NCBI GenBank assembly: GCA_964034945.1
Contig: OZ035960.1
Coordinates: 28,321,487-28,385,486 of the forward strand
Source of the DNA: Chrysopilus asiliformis
Taxonomy: Eukaryota; Arthropoda; Insecta; Diptera; Rhagionidae
Reading direction: 5' to 3'
DNA length: 64,000 nt
Of this stretch, positions 1-11,271 are shown in pieces. A program made the translations under genes and the position numbers. The notes under the pieces are model-generated. The model had not been told where the DNA came from and did no database searches. It saw only the letters and a list, made by a program, of their open reading frames with translations. Numbering within the stretch: position 1 is the stretch's first letter; each line of letters begins with the position of its first letter.

Positions 1-130
1 TAAATAGCAAAAAATGAAATTGCAATTAAAAAAAACGCCATTTTGGTTATTTCCGATTAACAGATTTTTACCAAAAGTTGATAAAATCGTCCTATTCTAG
101 GACCAAAAATACCTGGAAAACTTTATTTTT
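1..130 (-). repeat. Dispersed repeat family A, partial copy
   Basis: The AAACGCCATTTTGG, ACCAAAAGTTGAT and TAGGACCAAAAATACCTG segments recur at 10560-10860 in the same orientation and at 14290-15330 in the opposite one. It is cut by the window edge and abuts a family D copy. It appears to be non-coding. Confidence 0.6.
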
Positions 131-490
131 TCAAAGAAATTGTATGGGAGGCACATGTTAACGTTAGTTTTCCAAAAGTTGATAGAAACTATGATTTCTG
201 TAAAACTAACTTATAAGAAATTTTTCAAGTCGGTAGCTCAACGCGTTCTCGAGTTACTTAAGACACGTAAACCGGACAGGTCGACAGATAGACAGGTAGA
301 CAGACAGCAAGACACACCGACGGACCGACAGACAGACAGACTCACAGACAGATGCATGGACTGGACATCCTCTAAATTTTGCCTGAAACGGATTTCGGAC
401 TGATCAGAAAGTTTTTATCTGCCCCCGCTCTGAAATTGGTCTACGTTATAAATACAATACTTTCCCTCTTTAGCAGAGGCAAGTAAAAAT
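131..490 (-). repeat. Dispersed repeat family D, partial copy
   Basis: Reverse-oriented copy of the repeat at 17770-18730, 28920-29220 and 33455-34330. Shared blocks are AACGCGTTCTCGAGTTA, GCCTGAAACGGATTTCGGAC and the terminal AATACAATACTTTCCCTC. It contains a GACA-rich stretch (about 275-350), a feature of most copies. The translated open frame here is Thr/Asp/Arg repeat, not a protein. Confidence 0.6.
275..350. repeat. Imperfect GACA simple repeat
   Basis: Degenerate run of GACAGACAG/GACCGACAG units inside the family D copy. Similar runs occur in other copies (for example 38645-38680 and 27420-27450). Confidence 0.7.
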
Positions 491-692
491 CCCCGATTCT
501 ACAGATGTTTTTTTTTAATTTTAATAAAGTTAAAAATTGATAAAATTCCAATCGGATAGACGGTTCACATAAAAATGAAAAAGTGGTTCACAAAATTCAC
601 CGAACTAATACATTAAAAAAAAAATAAAAATAAAAAAATAAGTCAGAAAAATTAAATTGTTGATAAAATTAACACTTTCCGATTTGTTCCAG

Positions 693-1224
693 AAGAACTG
701 AACTTCAGCATCACGAGGCTGGTAAGGACGACAGAATCATCAGAGGAGGAGGACAATAACAATGTTTATCCGCGAAAGGGCTCCCCAACATGTGATAGTG
801 TGCGACTACAACAACATCATATTAGTCACTTTAGTCGGGAATCGAGATCCCGTTCGAGAAGCCTATCTAGATCTCCACATGAAACGTTTCGATCGAGATC
901 AAGATCGAGTTCCTTAGAATTAGAAGTTGATTCACCGCCTCCGCCATCGTTGCCAGCCCCCTCGTCAAGGATATCGGACTCCCCGCTAACAGAGTTATCG
1001 ACCAGCCCGAAGAAGTCTGAAACGTTTTCGGTGTCGGCGCTGCTTCGACAGGATCAGCCTAGAGCGTCAAAGTCACCTGTACCTGCCACATCATTCGATG
1101 GATTCAGAAGTAGCTACCAGCCGAATTATGAACAAACGATGCTGCATCGGCCTCTATTCCCGCCTATTCCTTGGTTAGCTGCGTTTGCGTTTCATCAAGG
1201 ACAACAGCCTGGAGCCGCTGGCGG
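693..1224 (+). CDS. sens: Senseless/GFI1 zinc-finger factor, internal exon (N-terminal region)
   Basis: First visible coding exon of a Senseless/GFI1-family DNA-binding protein; the gene starts upstream of the window. The acceptor is TGTTCCAG ending at 692, and the exon opens two bases into a codon. The donor GTAAAT starts at 1225, leaving two bases (GG) that complete a Gly codon in the next exon. It encodes about 176 residues of low-complexity regulatory sequence: an acidic run (EEEDNNN), an Arg/Ser-rich stretch (roughly residues 45-70 of the visible protein), a proline patch, and the motif ETFSVSALLRQD. There is no DNA-binding domain in this part. In insects this factor promotes sensory-organ precursor fate downstream of proneural bHLH proteins; in vertebrates GFI1 is a nuclear repressor. 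That role is family knowledge, not seen here. No SNAG peptide is visible, but the N-terminus is missing. A sens-2-type paralogue cannot be excluded. Confidence 0.85.
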
Positions 1225-1606
1225 GTAAATGTTTTGTACACACTACAGTAGTCCACGTTTAATTGCACAACCATTTTATCATGAAAAACGTTGTAATAAT
1301 GCGGATATTGCAATAATGCGGGGATTCCTGTATTTGTTTTTTTCGAAATTATGGTTTGAATTTTATTTTCAATCAGATAAGTATAGGCACTGTAAGCTAT
1401 TCTAGTAGCATTTTTGTGTATGGCTAGTGGAGTAAAATGCTAGTCGAGTAAAACACACTTTTAGATACGTCCCTCGACTTACGATGTAAATGTGACCGAA
1501 TTGTGACTAGTCATCGATCACTGACAGTCACCAGAATAGGGCTTTTAATTAAACCTTTTAACAAGTCTAAAGCCACACTATTTACTAAAATCTCAAACAA
1601 TTGCAG

Positions 1607-1918
1607 TTACCATCCGACGTCTCAAGAAGATTTCCTAAGATTTCGGAATTTAATGTCACAGACGCAAGGACACGGTGCTGGACCAAATGCCCACTTAGGT
1701 TTCCCACATCCACCGCACGTGCATTTCCACCACATGCCCAAATGGCCGGGTCTGCCGCAATTTAGTGATCTCTACTCGTGCATGAAATGCGAGAAAATGT
1801 TCTCCACCGCCCACGGACTCGAGGTACACGCAAGACGAACTCACCACGGAAAGAAACCCTTCGCCTGCGAGCTGTGCAACAAAACATTCGGCCACGAGGT
1901 CAGCCTTAGTCAACATAG
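1607..1918 (+). CDS. sens: Senseless/GFI1, exon with zinc fingers 1 and 2
   Basis: Acceptor TTGCAG ends at 1606 and donor GTGAGC begins at 1919. The first base (T) completes GGT (Gly177) with the previous exon, and the last two bases (AG) start Arg281. The exon opens with a His/Pro-rich stretch (residues 178-232) and then finger 1, with Cys235/Cys238 and His251/His256. Finger 2 has Cys264/Cys267 and His280, with its last His (284) in the next exon. The fingers are joined by HGKKPF, a Kruppel-type linker variant. The phrase [18 protein letters not shown] is diagnostic of the Senseless/GFI1 group. Six fingers match GFI1; from memory, Drosophila Senseless is usually described with four, so this protein keeps the longer arrangement. 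The 382-bp intron before it contains nothing recognisable. Confidence 0.92.
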
Positions 1919-2080
1919 GTGAGCTGGGGGCAGAATGTCCTTCATTAGTTTTTTTCTTTTTTTTTGAATTTTTGGCTCAACCACAAAATTAGATTCATTC
2001 TCACAAATGACCATCTAATTGTGTTTCTATCTGTATTCAACTCGACTTTTCTATGTTTTCTGCTGCATGCAAAAAAGCAG

Positions 2081-2262
2081 GGCTGTCCACAATGTCGAGA
2101 AGGTGTTCGAGTGCAAACAGTGCGGCAAGAGCTTTAAGAGATCCAGCACGCTATCGACCCACCTCCTAATACATAGCGATACCAGGCCGTATCCCTGCAG
2201 CTATTGCGGAAAACGCTTCCACCAGAAGAGCGACATGAAGAAGCATACTTATATTCACACAG
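2081..2262 (+). CDS. sens: Senseless/GFI1, exon with zinc fingers 3 and 4
   Basis: The acceptor AAGCAG ends at 2080. The first base completes AGG (Arg281), giving [19 protein letters not shown] across the junction, as expected for the family. Finger 3 uses Cys292/295 and His308/312; finger 4 uses Cys320/323 and His336/340. The linker HSDTRPYPC between them is a family signature. The exon ends one base into the Gly codon of the TGEKP linker, and the donor GTGAGT starts at 2263. Reading straight on gives EFII and a stop, so splicing is required. The next exon lies 43.4 kb downstream. Confidence 0.93.
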
Positions 2263-4700
2263 GTGAGTTTATAATATAAGTATGTATTATCAAAATATAT
2301 CCAAATTTAGGTATATAGCGATGTACTTCCGGCTTTTAAGTCGTTTAAAGGGCTTTACGGCGAGATTAAATGGGTGGGCCCACACTTTGCCTGTGGTCGA
2401 TGAGTATAGAAACCCGAAGCTGCTCTGACATAAATTGCTGTCTGAGAGCGGTAACTTTCAGCCTTAATTAGTAAATAATTCATTTTGGTATATGAGATTG
2501 TTGGCATGGTGGTACTATCTATGCTGCAATCAACATACATTCTCATACACAAGATTCCCACTATGTTGAACGAAGAGCCGCAACACCAAGCGAAAAACGA
2601 TGAACGTCAGAATATCCTTTGCTCAGTTCCTCATAACCATAAGTAACAAATGGCTTTATATTGTTAGGTTTCAAGGAACAAAAGTTTCGTTCGTGGTAGT
2701 CAGACAGGACATTCTCGGGATATTCACGATCTCAGATATTGTGAAGCATTCCCGAGCATATGCATTGTAAAACTTTCAAAATATGCACTTAAATGCAGCA
2801 CTTTCCTCAAGTAATATCGCACCGGCACAAAAATATGCTGCTATTCGCCTGTTATATGAAATTATGAATTCATAAGATTTATTCAAGGAATTTTTCATAC
2901 ACTTTGCTTTTAAAATTGGGCCGTTTGCTTTTTTTTTACTTACTTGAGGGTTTACGAAAACTGGTACAGAACCAGTGTCTTACTTGTGATAATGGTATAT
3001 AAATCAGTCCTATTAAAGGGTGTGGGGAGGAGTTTCGGGTTTAAAAGCACATCAATATTTCCTCTTTGCCAAGGTATTTTCCCTCAGAAGGTCTTTTCTC
3101 TAATAAGCTATAAAAATTCTTCTCAATCGGCCGAGGAGTTTTCGAGGTATCTCGGTTAAGCAAAACTCTCCTTGTCCCTTATCCCCTCTTCCACTATCAT
3201 CTGAACCATTGAAGTTATTTGAATTCTGTTTTCAAAATTTGGCAAGTCGTGTGCCGATAAGACTTTCTATTCTCTAAATCCTGACCCATCACTTAACTCA
3301 AACCTCTTTCCAGGTGATGTGAAAAAATTCAAAAAGGTGACTAGTTTTTTGTTCAATATTTCTAATATCTTCAATTCTAAATTATAAACGACAAAGTTCC
3401 CGTTTCTGTAGAACATATTTTACTTGAAGAAAATTCTTATTGTTCGGCACTCGTATAGAATCCTTTGGTTACCGTACCCAAATTTCGGTTGATAACAGAA
3501 CGGACGTACCTTGATTTAGGGCTTCACATTAAACCAGTTTTAATCGCTTTTCACTGTTTCCCATTTCTACCTATTTATTCGTACGCAATGAACATAGGAA
3601 GGACTGGTATTTCCGAGAATCTCACAGGAATGAGCGGAGGTTGCCTTTGTATGGGACGGTTTAAACTTTTGATATTTCCCTGTAATTTGTCCTCGACAAA
3701 GTTTTGCTGGTGTCGTAATGCTTTTCCGTTAAAAGGGGTTTTTGCTACCCTACAAAGGGTTAAGTGAAAACCATAGTGGGGGAGCATGGAAATTTTTGTA
3801 TTTGCGGATGGTGCGGGGATTGAATGGTTGATGGTTGGTCGATTATGTTTCGCATCCCTTTTGAATGTTGAGGAGAATGAAAGGAAAATGTCTGTCGACA
3901 ATTAAAACAGATTCACTTGATTTATTGCAATTAATTGGTTAAAATTATCTCCTGGAACCGACGTTGTGCTTTACAGCAGAAACCCCCCCTATAACACTTT
4001 CGAACCATCACGAAGACGACGACGCCGCCAACGGTGGCTGCTACTTCACTATGGAATGTGTCAGTTCGAAGGATGAATGTGCCTCTTCCATGCCATTTCC
4101 ACATAGCCAGCCAGTCAGCCAGCACAGATCCTCAACCATTGTGCTGCGGAGTAATTCATTTCTGTGCCGCCCATTGGATACGAACCTTAGGTTTCCTTGC
4201 TAAAGCTTCGGCTATGGTCCTGGAAACTTTGCCCTCTACTATATGCTAATGCCGGAGAGACAAGATAAGATCGATGATAGTAAAAAATTCTCAACTCTGG
4301 AATTAGATGAATGAGTGCTGATTTTAATGAGGAGTTGAATGGAATTCGGTGGATGGGGGCGAATTCAAGCTTGATTATAGTCAGGTGTCAGGGTTTTTGG
4401 TCCAAAAAGGCTGGAATCCTTAATTTGATATTGATTTATTATGGTGAGAGAGATAACGGGAATTCCCATCCTATATATTACGGATTGCTTTTCATTGTCT
4501 TTAATCTATTTCATTTGGAAATGCCATTTCAAAAAGCATTCTTAGTATTTTTTTTTCTTTGTATTCTTCACATAATTTAATTTTTACTTAATTCTATGTT
4601 ATTTAGTGGTAGTGATTAGTATAATTACTTCTTATAATTTTACCTGGAATTTAGCAAGAAAACCTGAGTTTTTATTGTAGATATATCGTTATGAGATTCA
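2263..4700. other. Intron sequence without recognised repeats
   Basis: Nothing gene-like is supported. An open frame at 3465-3767 and its minus-strand shadow lack any recognisable domain. CAGGTG, the core of a proneural E-box, occurs at 3311-3316. Slightly GC-richer sequence lies at about 4000-4240. Confidence 0.4.
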
Positions 4701-5039
4701 AAGAAAAAGTTTAGTTATAGCTAGGGTGACCATACGTTCCGGATTAGCCTAGACGGTCCCATATTTAGGCATCTAGCGAACCGGATTTGTAGGATTGATA
4801 TTTATTTTTTATTATTTAAACATATTTATTTATTTTTTTAAGTTTTAATTAAATTTAAAAGTTGTTGAGTCGACGGTTGACAATCATATAATAAAATTTT
4901 AAATTAGAAAACGGTTATACAATAAAAACTTACTAGAAAAATTTTAGATTAAAAGGTAACTTAAATTAAAATTTTAAAGTGTCGCCACAGATTCAACGAC
5001 CCTCAAAATTTGACTTTAGATTATTTAATTTATTGTTGT

Positions 5040-5400
5040 ATATTTATTTATAGTTAAAAACACAGCTTAATCCACCTAACGGTGAGATGATAACTTTCTT
5101 ACATCATCAAACCCCATATGATGAATGTAAGTCGGTATTATGTTGAGAGTTTTTATACAAAAACATTTAAAAACTCGAGAACTAGTTGAAATATAAAGTT
5201 CAAATTTCACACAGAACAGGATTTTATCAAAAGATAAACCTCTTTCGAAAATCGAAAAAATTGAATCACTTCTTCTTCCCTTTCACATACAAATGTAAAC
5301 CATTTTTGCAATTTTCTCGAAACCGGCTCATTTTTTCGAAAAATTGGTTTAGACAAAAATTGTTTGGAATATGATTTCACATAATTCTACCATACATCAA
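5040..5400 (+). repeat. Dispersed repeat family B, diverged partial copy
   Basis: Shares the blocks ACAGCTTAATCCACCTAACG, GGTGAGATGA, CTCGAGAACTAGTTGA and AAAGATAAACCTCTTTCG with 12840-13270, and is inverted relative to 42450-42881. Confidence 0.55.
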
Positions 5401-5979
5401 GATTCAATCTGACCACTCCTTACCCTCTCAGCCATACAAATGGTAAAGAAAACGGTTAAAGGCCGCCCTCCATTACCATGACTTTTCCCAACTGCAAAAA
5501 ATAGAGACACATTTATGTGAAGATACCTTGGCGAGAAAGGGAGATAAGAATCGACTGCAAAAATTTGTCGGCAACTGCAAAAATAATTTCCCCTCTTTTT
5601 TTATGGCGATTTTATGGTTGCAGTTGACGGACTTGAACTTTTTTATAGCGATTTCTACTACAATCACACATTGTCCCTGTAAGTGAATAGTGAGCACAGA
5701 CACATACAAAGTGCTATTATAGCGTAGCTGTCATTTTTCATGTAGTTCAAACACACACATGCAGCTGTATAGCTTTATTTATATGCTAATTTGAACATTA
5801 TATTCATAGCATAAGGTTTGATATGATTGCTATAAAGTTGTTAAACTGGAAGGGAAAGCGTTTATACTTGTATTCAGTCATTCCTCTTTAGATCTATATA
5901 AGTCTATCTTGCTCTAGTTTTCTGCATTTTTTTGCAGTTACAGAAGTCATGGTAATGGAGATCCTCCTTAATTCTTTCC

Positions 5980-6265
5980 AAAAACGCGTTTTTTGGGGTT
6001 CTATGCGACGATAATAGCTTTCGAATGCAAAAAATCGTATCAAATTTTTTTAAGGTTTACTAGCAGAAGTCGATTTTGGGTACTTAACACTAAAGACGCA
6101 AGAATAAGAGGGGTAAAACGGACAGACAGATGCACGTACATAACCATACTTTTGCCTGAAACGGATTTCGTACGGATCAGAAAGTTTCTATCTGCTCCCG
6201 TTCTCGAGTCGGTCTCCATCATGAATACAATACTTTCCCCCTATAGCAGAGGAGGATAGTAAAAT
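5980..6265. repeat. Chimeric repeat: family B segment joined to a family D end
   Basis: Bases 5985-6075 match the distal part of family B (TTCTATG...GATAATAGCTTTCGAATGC). Bases about 6110-6260 match the reverse-oriented end of family D (TTTTGCCTGAAACGGATTTC, ATGAATACAATACTTTCCCC). The junction suggests template switching or nested insertion. Confidence 0.5.
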
Positions 6266-6629
6266 GGATCGGACACTTTATCTCCCCTATCTTTCGGTAC
6301 CCCTTCTCGGGGTGAACTCTTCGACCGATTGGAATACGGGTTTACATATTTTTTGGATAAAGGATCCCAAGGACAATCGTCATTTATTAAAAAAAATTAA
6401 AAAAAAAGCTTTTATTTGCTAAAAATTTATTTTTTGGGCGTAGTATGTAAAAGCTAAATAAAAGCTAGATAAATTTTGTTTTTTTAATTTTTTATGCTTT
6501 TAACTCGTTTTTATTTCTGATACATAATGCCCAAAAATTAATTTTTTTCTTTGTAATACATTTTATTAACAAAAGCTTTTTTAATTTTTTTTTTCGAGGT
6601 TTAAAGAACGAATTTATTATTATTTTTTT

Positions 6630-7170
6630 ACAGGGATGACAAAAGATTTTGATTTCCGCATATCCGTTCCTCTGCCTGACCCTCTGCGCGTCTGTCCGTC
6701 TGTTCGTCCGTGAAGAGCATAACTTTCGAAAGGATGGAGCTAGAAACTTGAAATTTTTTTTGTAGTTGGGTTTCTCGTAAATGGCAAGGCTAAGTTCTTG
6801 AACGGCAAACTTGGACAATTCCTTCCCCCCTTCCCCATACAAACGAAACAGTTTTTTGTGATTTTCGTGAAAACGGTGAGTCATATTGGAAAGTTTATTA
6901 AAGTAAAATGTGCTTAGAATAGGATTTTACATAACTCATCCATACATCAAAACACAATCAGACTACCCCTTACTCTTTCTCTCTCTCAAACAAATTAAAT
7001 ACTTTTTCATCTATTTAATCGAAAACGGTTAGTCGTAAACTCTGTTTAGAATATCAAAATTCAATCGCACCACTCGTATACAAACGGATTTCTTAAAATA
7101 AAAATTTTGTCTGTCATCATATAGAGTATTTGATGATTGACCTCTGGCAATTGTAGCTTTTCTTACTTTT
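6630..7170 (+). repeat. Dispersed repeat family C
   Basis: About 540 bp. It begins near GATGACAAAAGATTTTGATT, then has a GTCCGTCTG run, AACTTTCGAAAGGATGGAGC, and several near-repeats of CCCC...CATACAAAC followed by a 'CGAAAACGG' motif. It ends near CATATAGAGTATTTGATGA. Further copies lie at 23190-23760 (+), 26925-27440 (-) and 38565-38800 (-). No coding capacity is visible. Confidence 0.65.
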
Positions 7171-9050
7171 ATATTAAAATTAGCTATTGGTGTTGTTGTT
7201 TTTTTTTTTTGAATTTGCAGATATTTTTGGTCGCACTCGATATACTAATCTTCGTTTCTATTTCAAACAATATGATAATCCTATAAAAATTCAATTCGGA
7301 GTAACAAAAGAGCACAAATATTCATGCAATTCAACACTGAAAAGCAATCTAGTCAATCTAATGTAAAGAAAACATTTAAAAACCCAGAATGTTATTCTCT
7401 CAAGTGCCCTTCAATTCACATACATTATCCCTTAAACAAGTGCTCATCCCCATTGATGTAAATAAAAAATATATAATAATAATAATAATTCCCGGCAATT
7501 ATGACTTTTCACGCCACCGCCACCCCTCTTTTCAATTGAATTTTGAAAGTACATAACCGGGCTACCACCACGCTGTTTTGTAGTCTGCAGCCACCTTGCC
7601 CTTAATTTAAATGCAGTTTCCCTTCACAGGAAAATCGTGAAGGGGATGAAAGCATCAACGCGTTGATCTTTTTTTCTGCCACCGTAAGTACACTGAACCC
7701 ATAACGATAAAGGGAAATATTATCTCATAATGTACTACAAAGAGGGTTGAAAATCAGACTCGCAGCTCTGGTTAACTCGATGAGAGGAACAGGGGATAAT
7801 GGTTATGTGGGATTGAATATTTGCAGTACTTAAACTCGCAGCAGGTGACTGGAGATGCGCCGCGCCGGAAAGGGAATTTTAGGGTTTATTTTTTTATGCC
7901 CGGTCGAAATATAGATATAGGCACTTGATTTGTGAATTGTATTGGACCGGCCAAGTACACTGGCTGCAGAGAAAATTTTTGATTTTCCTGTTACAAGTGA
8001 ATGATATTATTCGGGTATGATTGCTGGCAATAATTTGACTCGTCCCGGATAATCACTGGGGTGGGCGGTGGATAACGGAAAGTTCCGAGCCTTTTGGGAA
8101 TTCTTCGGTTGTGGTAATGGAATTTTGCAGAGAACGAGATTATTATTTTTTTATTCCAGGAGTATCAGGTTTCTTATGTTTTTGGGCTTTACTCGCATTT
8201 ACAACAGAAGAAAAAAAAAGTCGCCACTCCCAGGGATTTGGCTTGAGATTGAATTTAAGTTGAAACGCAGTAATTGCCTTTGATTTAAGTGCCACGTTCA
8301 AATGGGATCATTCGTTATATTCTCTTTTCTTAACTTTGCGGACTTGAACAACAGACTTGGAAATTTAAAAAAAAATCCGTGGCAAAGATAGAAACATCAA
8401 ATTGTTATTCAAAAAGCGTTTCCGGTTTTCATTATGAAGAGAAAATCTTGGATTTTTTCGAGCTTATTCTTACGGAAACCAGCAGTAATAAATTTCATTT
8501 TTATTTCTCTTTGCCGTTATGTTCAGTTTTCCGGTTTTTCCACTCCGGAAAATCCAACGAACAGAACAAACTGAGTAAAGTACCAGTGCTGGAGCTATAA
8601 AATAACCTAATTGAATTAGTTGAGTTGGATAGTAGAAAGTCTAGCTAAACTGAAAAATCATTATCCACCATTTTTCCTTCAAGTTTAATTATCCTATCAC
8701 AGATTTTTTTTTTTCCTTTTCGTATCGTTCAAATCATTCTCATTGCAAAGTTCAGTCCTTAATATACACTCTAAATTTTTTTTTGAATTTTTAGGGCTGA
8801 AAAATAGAAACAAAAAAAAAATGTTCCAAATATCAAGAGCTTTGGCCGCATGCCAAATTGCATTTGTGTTAACCAATGTATGTAAGTGCTGCTAGCGATA
8901 TTAATGTAATTCATTTTTTTTTAAATTAAAGCTTAAAAGTCGCCATATTATGGATGTTCATAACTTTCATAATTTTATTCGCTGTTAAAAATGGTCAATT
9001 TTAAGAGCAATGTAAACATATTTGATGTCAACAGCACATGACTTTCTTAT
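7171..9050. other. Intron sequence without recognised mobile elements
   Basis: It contains an AAT microsatellite (about 7470-7495) and a GC-richer patch at 7500-7950 with GCAGGTG (CAGGTG at 7842-7847), a match to the proneural E-box core. No gene is supported. Confidence 0.4.
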
Positions 9051-9180
9051 AACGGGTGTTCCAATGGCTTGGACCAATGTTAACAGAAAATAAGACAATG
9101 TTATTTGTTAAATTTTTTTAATTTCTGTATTGAATCATGTTATGTGGCACATGGCGATTATGTGTGAAGGATAATATCGC

Positions 9181-10235
9181 TCAAATGTTCGCTAAGGTTT
9201 CGGCGGCACACCTCCACTCGATGGTCAAAATTATATCTCTGTATAAATGCTCCTCGATTACACGAATATGTCTTATTATCTCATCCTTGAGTTGCTGAAT
9301 TATTGTTGGCTTGTTGGCATAGACCTTACTCTTAAGATAACGGCAAAGGAAGAAGTCTAATGGTTCAACCAAATTGAAGGCGGCAAGCGGCAGCGGCGAC
9401 GGCGGGCGGCATGGCGCCGCCACACATACCGCCGAGCCAGCTACAATGATAGTGACACTGTCGGCATATGCTTCTGCTTGCGAAATCAAAACGTCAAAAT
9501 ATCTGCATAGAATGTGGCGCCGCATGTGGTGGTTGTCACAAAACAACGAAGAAAAATCGTCATAGAATGTGGCGCCGAATGTGGTGGTTTTCATAAAACG
9601 TTTTGGGTGGCGGCGGCAAGTTTGACTTTGTTTCAAACTCGGCGGCGACAGAAAAAGTGCGCTGCCGTTGCCGCTGTATTGTAGCAGCTCTCGTTGCGCT
9701 ACGTTAGTGCAAAAAAAATGCCGCCCGCCGTTGCCGCTTGCCGCCTTCACTGTGAAAGGCGTCAAATCGCACGATCTTGGTGGCCAATTGACTTCGCTGT
9801 TACGAGAGATGGTGCGACCTGGCAACTTCGCATTGAATAAAACCATTGTTGCATTGGCTGTGTGGCATGTGGCGCCGTCCTGTTGAAACCACAAATGAGG
9901 CGTTGAGAGCAAGAGTGGCCCAACCCACATGTCGAAATCGTGATTTTTTTGTGTTTGAAACACTGTTGCGAGTGAGTTTTTAGATAAAAATGTTTGGATG
10001 CAGAAAAGAACATTTTCACATTGAGTAATAAAGTCCACACAATTTGTTTTTTCCAAAAATTTACAGTCAATAATAGTACAAAAGTGGAAAAGTTTCAAAA
10101 ACTCGATTATGTGGATTAGGCCACTTTTGCATCAAATCATTCCTAGCATCCAATTCAAGCCAAAAAATTGTCGTAATAGGCCTCAATAACTGTAACACGG
10201 TGTTCGATTGTTAGTCTTTCCAAGGTTGAAATTGC
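9181..10235 (-). pseudogene. Broken DD41D mariner transposase
   Basis: Remnant of an IS630-Tc1-mariner DDE transposase on the minus strand. The helix-turn-helix half is mostly deleted, the start codon is changed, and a roughly 370-bp GC-rich insert sits between the LTP and DFFL motifs. A 305-residue open frame spans the core only because the insert happens to be open in that frame. The C-terminus (KDEIIRHIRVIEEHLYRDI) matches the copy at 43 kb. Confidence 0.75.
9372..9760. mobile_element. GC-rich inverted-repeat insert nested in the mariner
   Basis: Ends are a near-perfect inverted repeat, TGAAGGCGGCAAGCGGC on the left with its complement at the right, extended by GGCGGGCGGCAT. The interior has two tandem variants of CATAGAATGTGGCGCCG (about 9506-9600). 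GC content is far above its surroundings. Comparison with the uninterrupted copy at about 43200 shows it split the transposase between LTP and the third catalytic Asp. TCAA on both sides may be the target duplication, but I could not prove the boundary. Confidence 0.65.
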
Positions 10236-10379
10236 CAAAGACTGAACTTGTCAAATCTGAAAACAGATGTTAAAAAACTTTAGACGTTTAAGCCTTAATC
10301 ACATTTAACGTCGGTCCAAGCAATTGGAACACCTGACACAAAACCTACGTTTTAGCACAATTTACAGTAAAATGCAGAG

Positions 10380-10860
10380 AATTTTAATGTAGAAGTTTTT
10401 AACGTGTCTACTTTTTTTCGAAAAACCCTAGTTTGCAAGCAATTCGTAAAAATCTACTTTTTTACATTTTAATAGAAATATCTCGATAATAGTAAAAGAT
10501 AAGTCTAGGAAAATTAATTGTTTCCAACTTTTTTCCTACATAATACTACAAAAAAACGCGTAGTTTCGGAGAAGTTCGCAAAAAACGAAGCTGTTTTTTT
10601 TTTAAAAAAAAAAGCCGCCATTTTGATTACTTACAGTTAACGGATTTGTACCAAAAGTTGATGGGATCGTCTCATCGCAGGACGAAATATGCCTGTAAAA
10701 TTTCATGGCTCTCTGAAGTAGTTTTTGAGAAATCTTGTATACAGTCTCACTGACAGACTGACAAACCGAAAGACATTTTAGTAACAATGCTCCAATTAAC
10801 TCAGGAGCACTTGGGAAATTACTTTCAGACAATATTAAGGGGTCAACATTTTTCATGAAT
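10380..10860 (-). repeat. Dispersed repeat family A
   Basis: Reverse-oriented counterpart of 14290-15780. Shared blocks are AGTTTGCAAGCAATTCGTAA, ACCAAAAGTTGATGGGATCG, GAGAAATCTTGTATACAG and CAATGCTCCAATTAACTCAG. It shows the uninterrupted sequence where the 14-kb copy carries a hAT insertion. Confidence 0.6.
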
Positions 10861-10995
10861 ACTTTAGTTTATTGTTTATTGGAATAATTTACAAAAAATT
10901 TGCTTGCAGTCTTTTGTGATGTTTAAACAATATTCAAGGGAGCCCAGAAGAACTAAATAAAATGTTATCTTAACCGAAAATAAGCCTGACCTTAA

Positions 10996-11267
10996 CCCAT
11001 TAATGCCCAAGAGAAAACCACTGAATTTTTTAACACAAAAACCAATTTATTTTTATAAAACAAACAAAAAAAGCAATTCTGGATAAAAGAATTTGTGCAT
11101 ACAACTGGGGATAATAAGTTAAAGTAGCTTTAGTCGATTTTCAGGCGAAACGAAAGTGATCTGTTGGGGAATGCAAATACAGATCAGTTTGGTTGCGTCT
11201 GAAAATCGACTTAGGCTACTTTAACTTATTACCACAGATATGTATATCCTCGGTGGGCGTTAATGGG
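10996..11267. mobile_element. piggyBac-type MITE
   Basis: 272 bp flanked on both sides by TTAA (10992-10995 and 11268-11271), the piggyBac target. TIRs begin CCCATTAATGCCCA / CCCATTAACGCCCA. A second internal inverted repeat (TAAGTTAAAGTAGC...GCTACTTTAACTTA) gives a strong hairpin. No coding capacity. Part of the interior (ATTACCACAGATAT) also appears at 47355-47375. Confidence 0.85.
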
Positions 11268-11271
11268 TTAA

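Larger units (their letters stand above)
9052..10336 (-). mobile_element. DD41D (rosa-type) mariner, decayed and interrupted
   Basis: The ends carry related inverted repeats (GGTGTTCCAATGGCTTGGAC on the left, GGTGTTCCAATTGCTTGGAC on the right strand), with a TA at 9050-9051. The transposase reads on the minus strand. The N-terminus, near 10235, has TTG where the related copy has ATG and stops after about 20 residues; a large internal deletion follows. The catalytic core is then recognisable: WFQQDGATCHTA with the second Asp, NWPPRSCDLTP, then an insertion, then DFFLCRYLKSKVY with the third Asp. Removing the insert gives about 41 residues between these two acids, the DD41D spacing. It cannot make active transposase. 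Confidence 0.75.

Noticed and set aside
140..403. 87-residue frame with Asp-Arg-Gln-Thr repeats
   Set aside because: Product of the GACA simple repeat.
4723..4795. TAGGGTGACCATACGTTCCG, reminiscent of an animal hAT-type end
   Set aside because: No matching opposite end or 8-bp duplication could be found.
6492..6884. 130-residue minus-strand frame
   Set aside because: Lies in repeat family C. Other copies of the family do not keep it open.
9374..9886. Plus-strand frames over the mariner
   Set aside because: Shadows of the GC-rich insert and of the minus-strand transposase.
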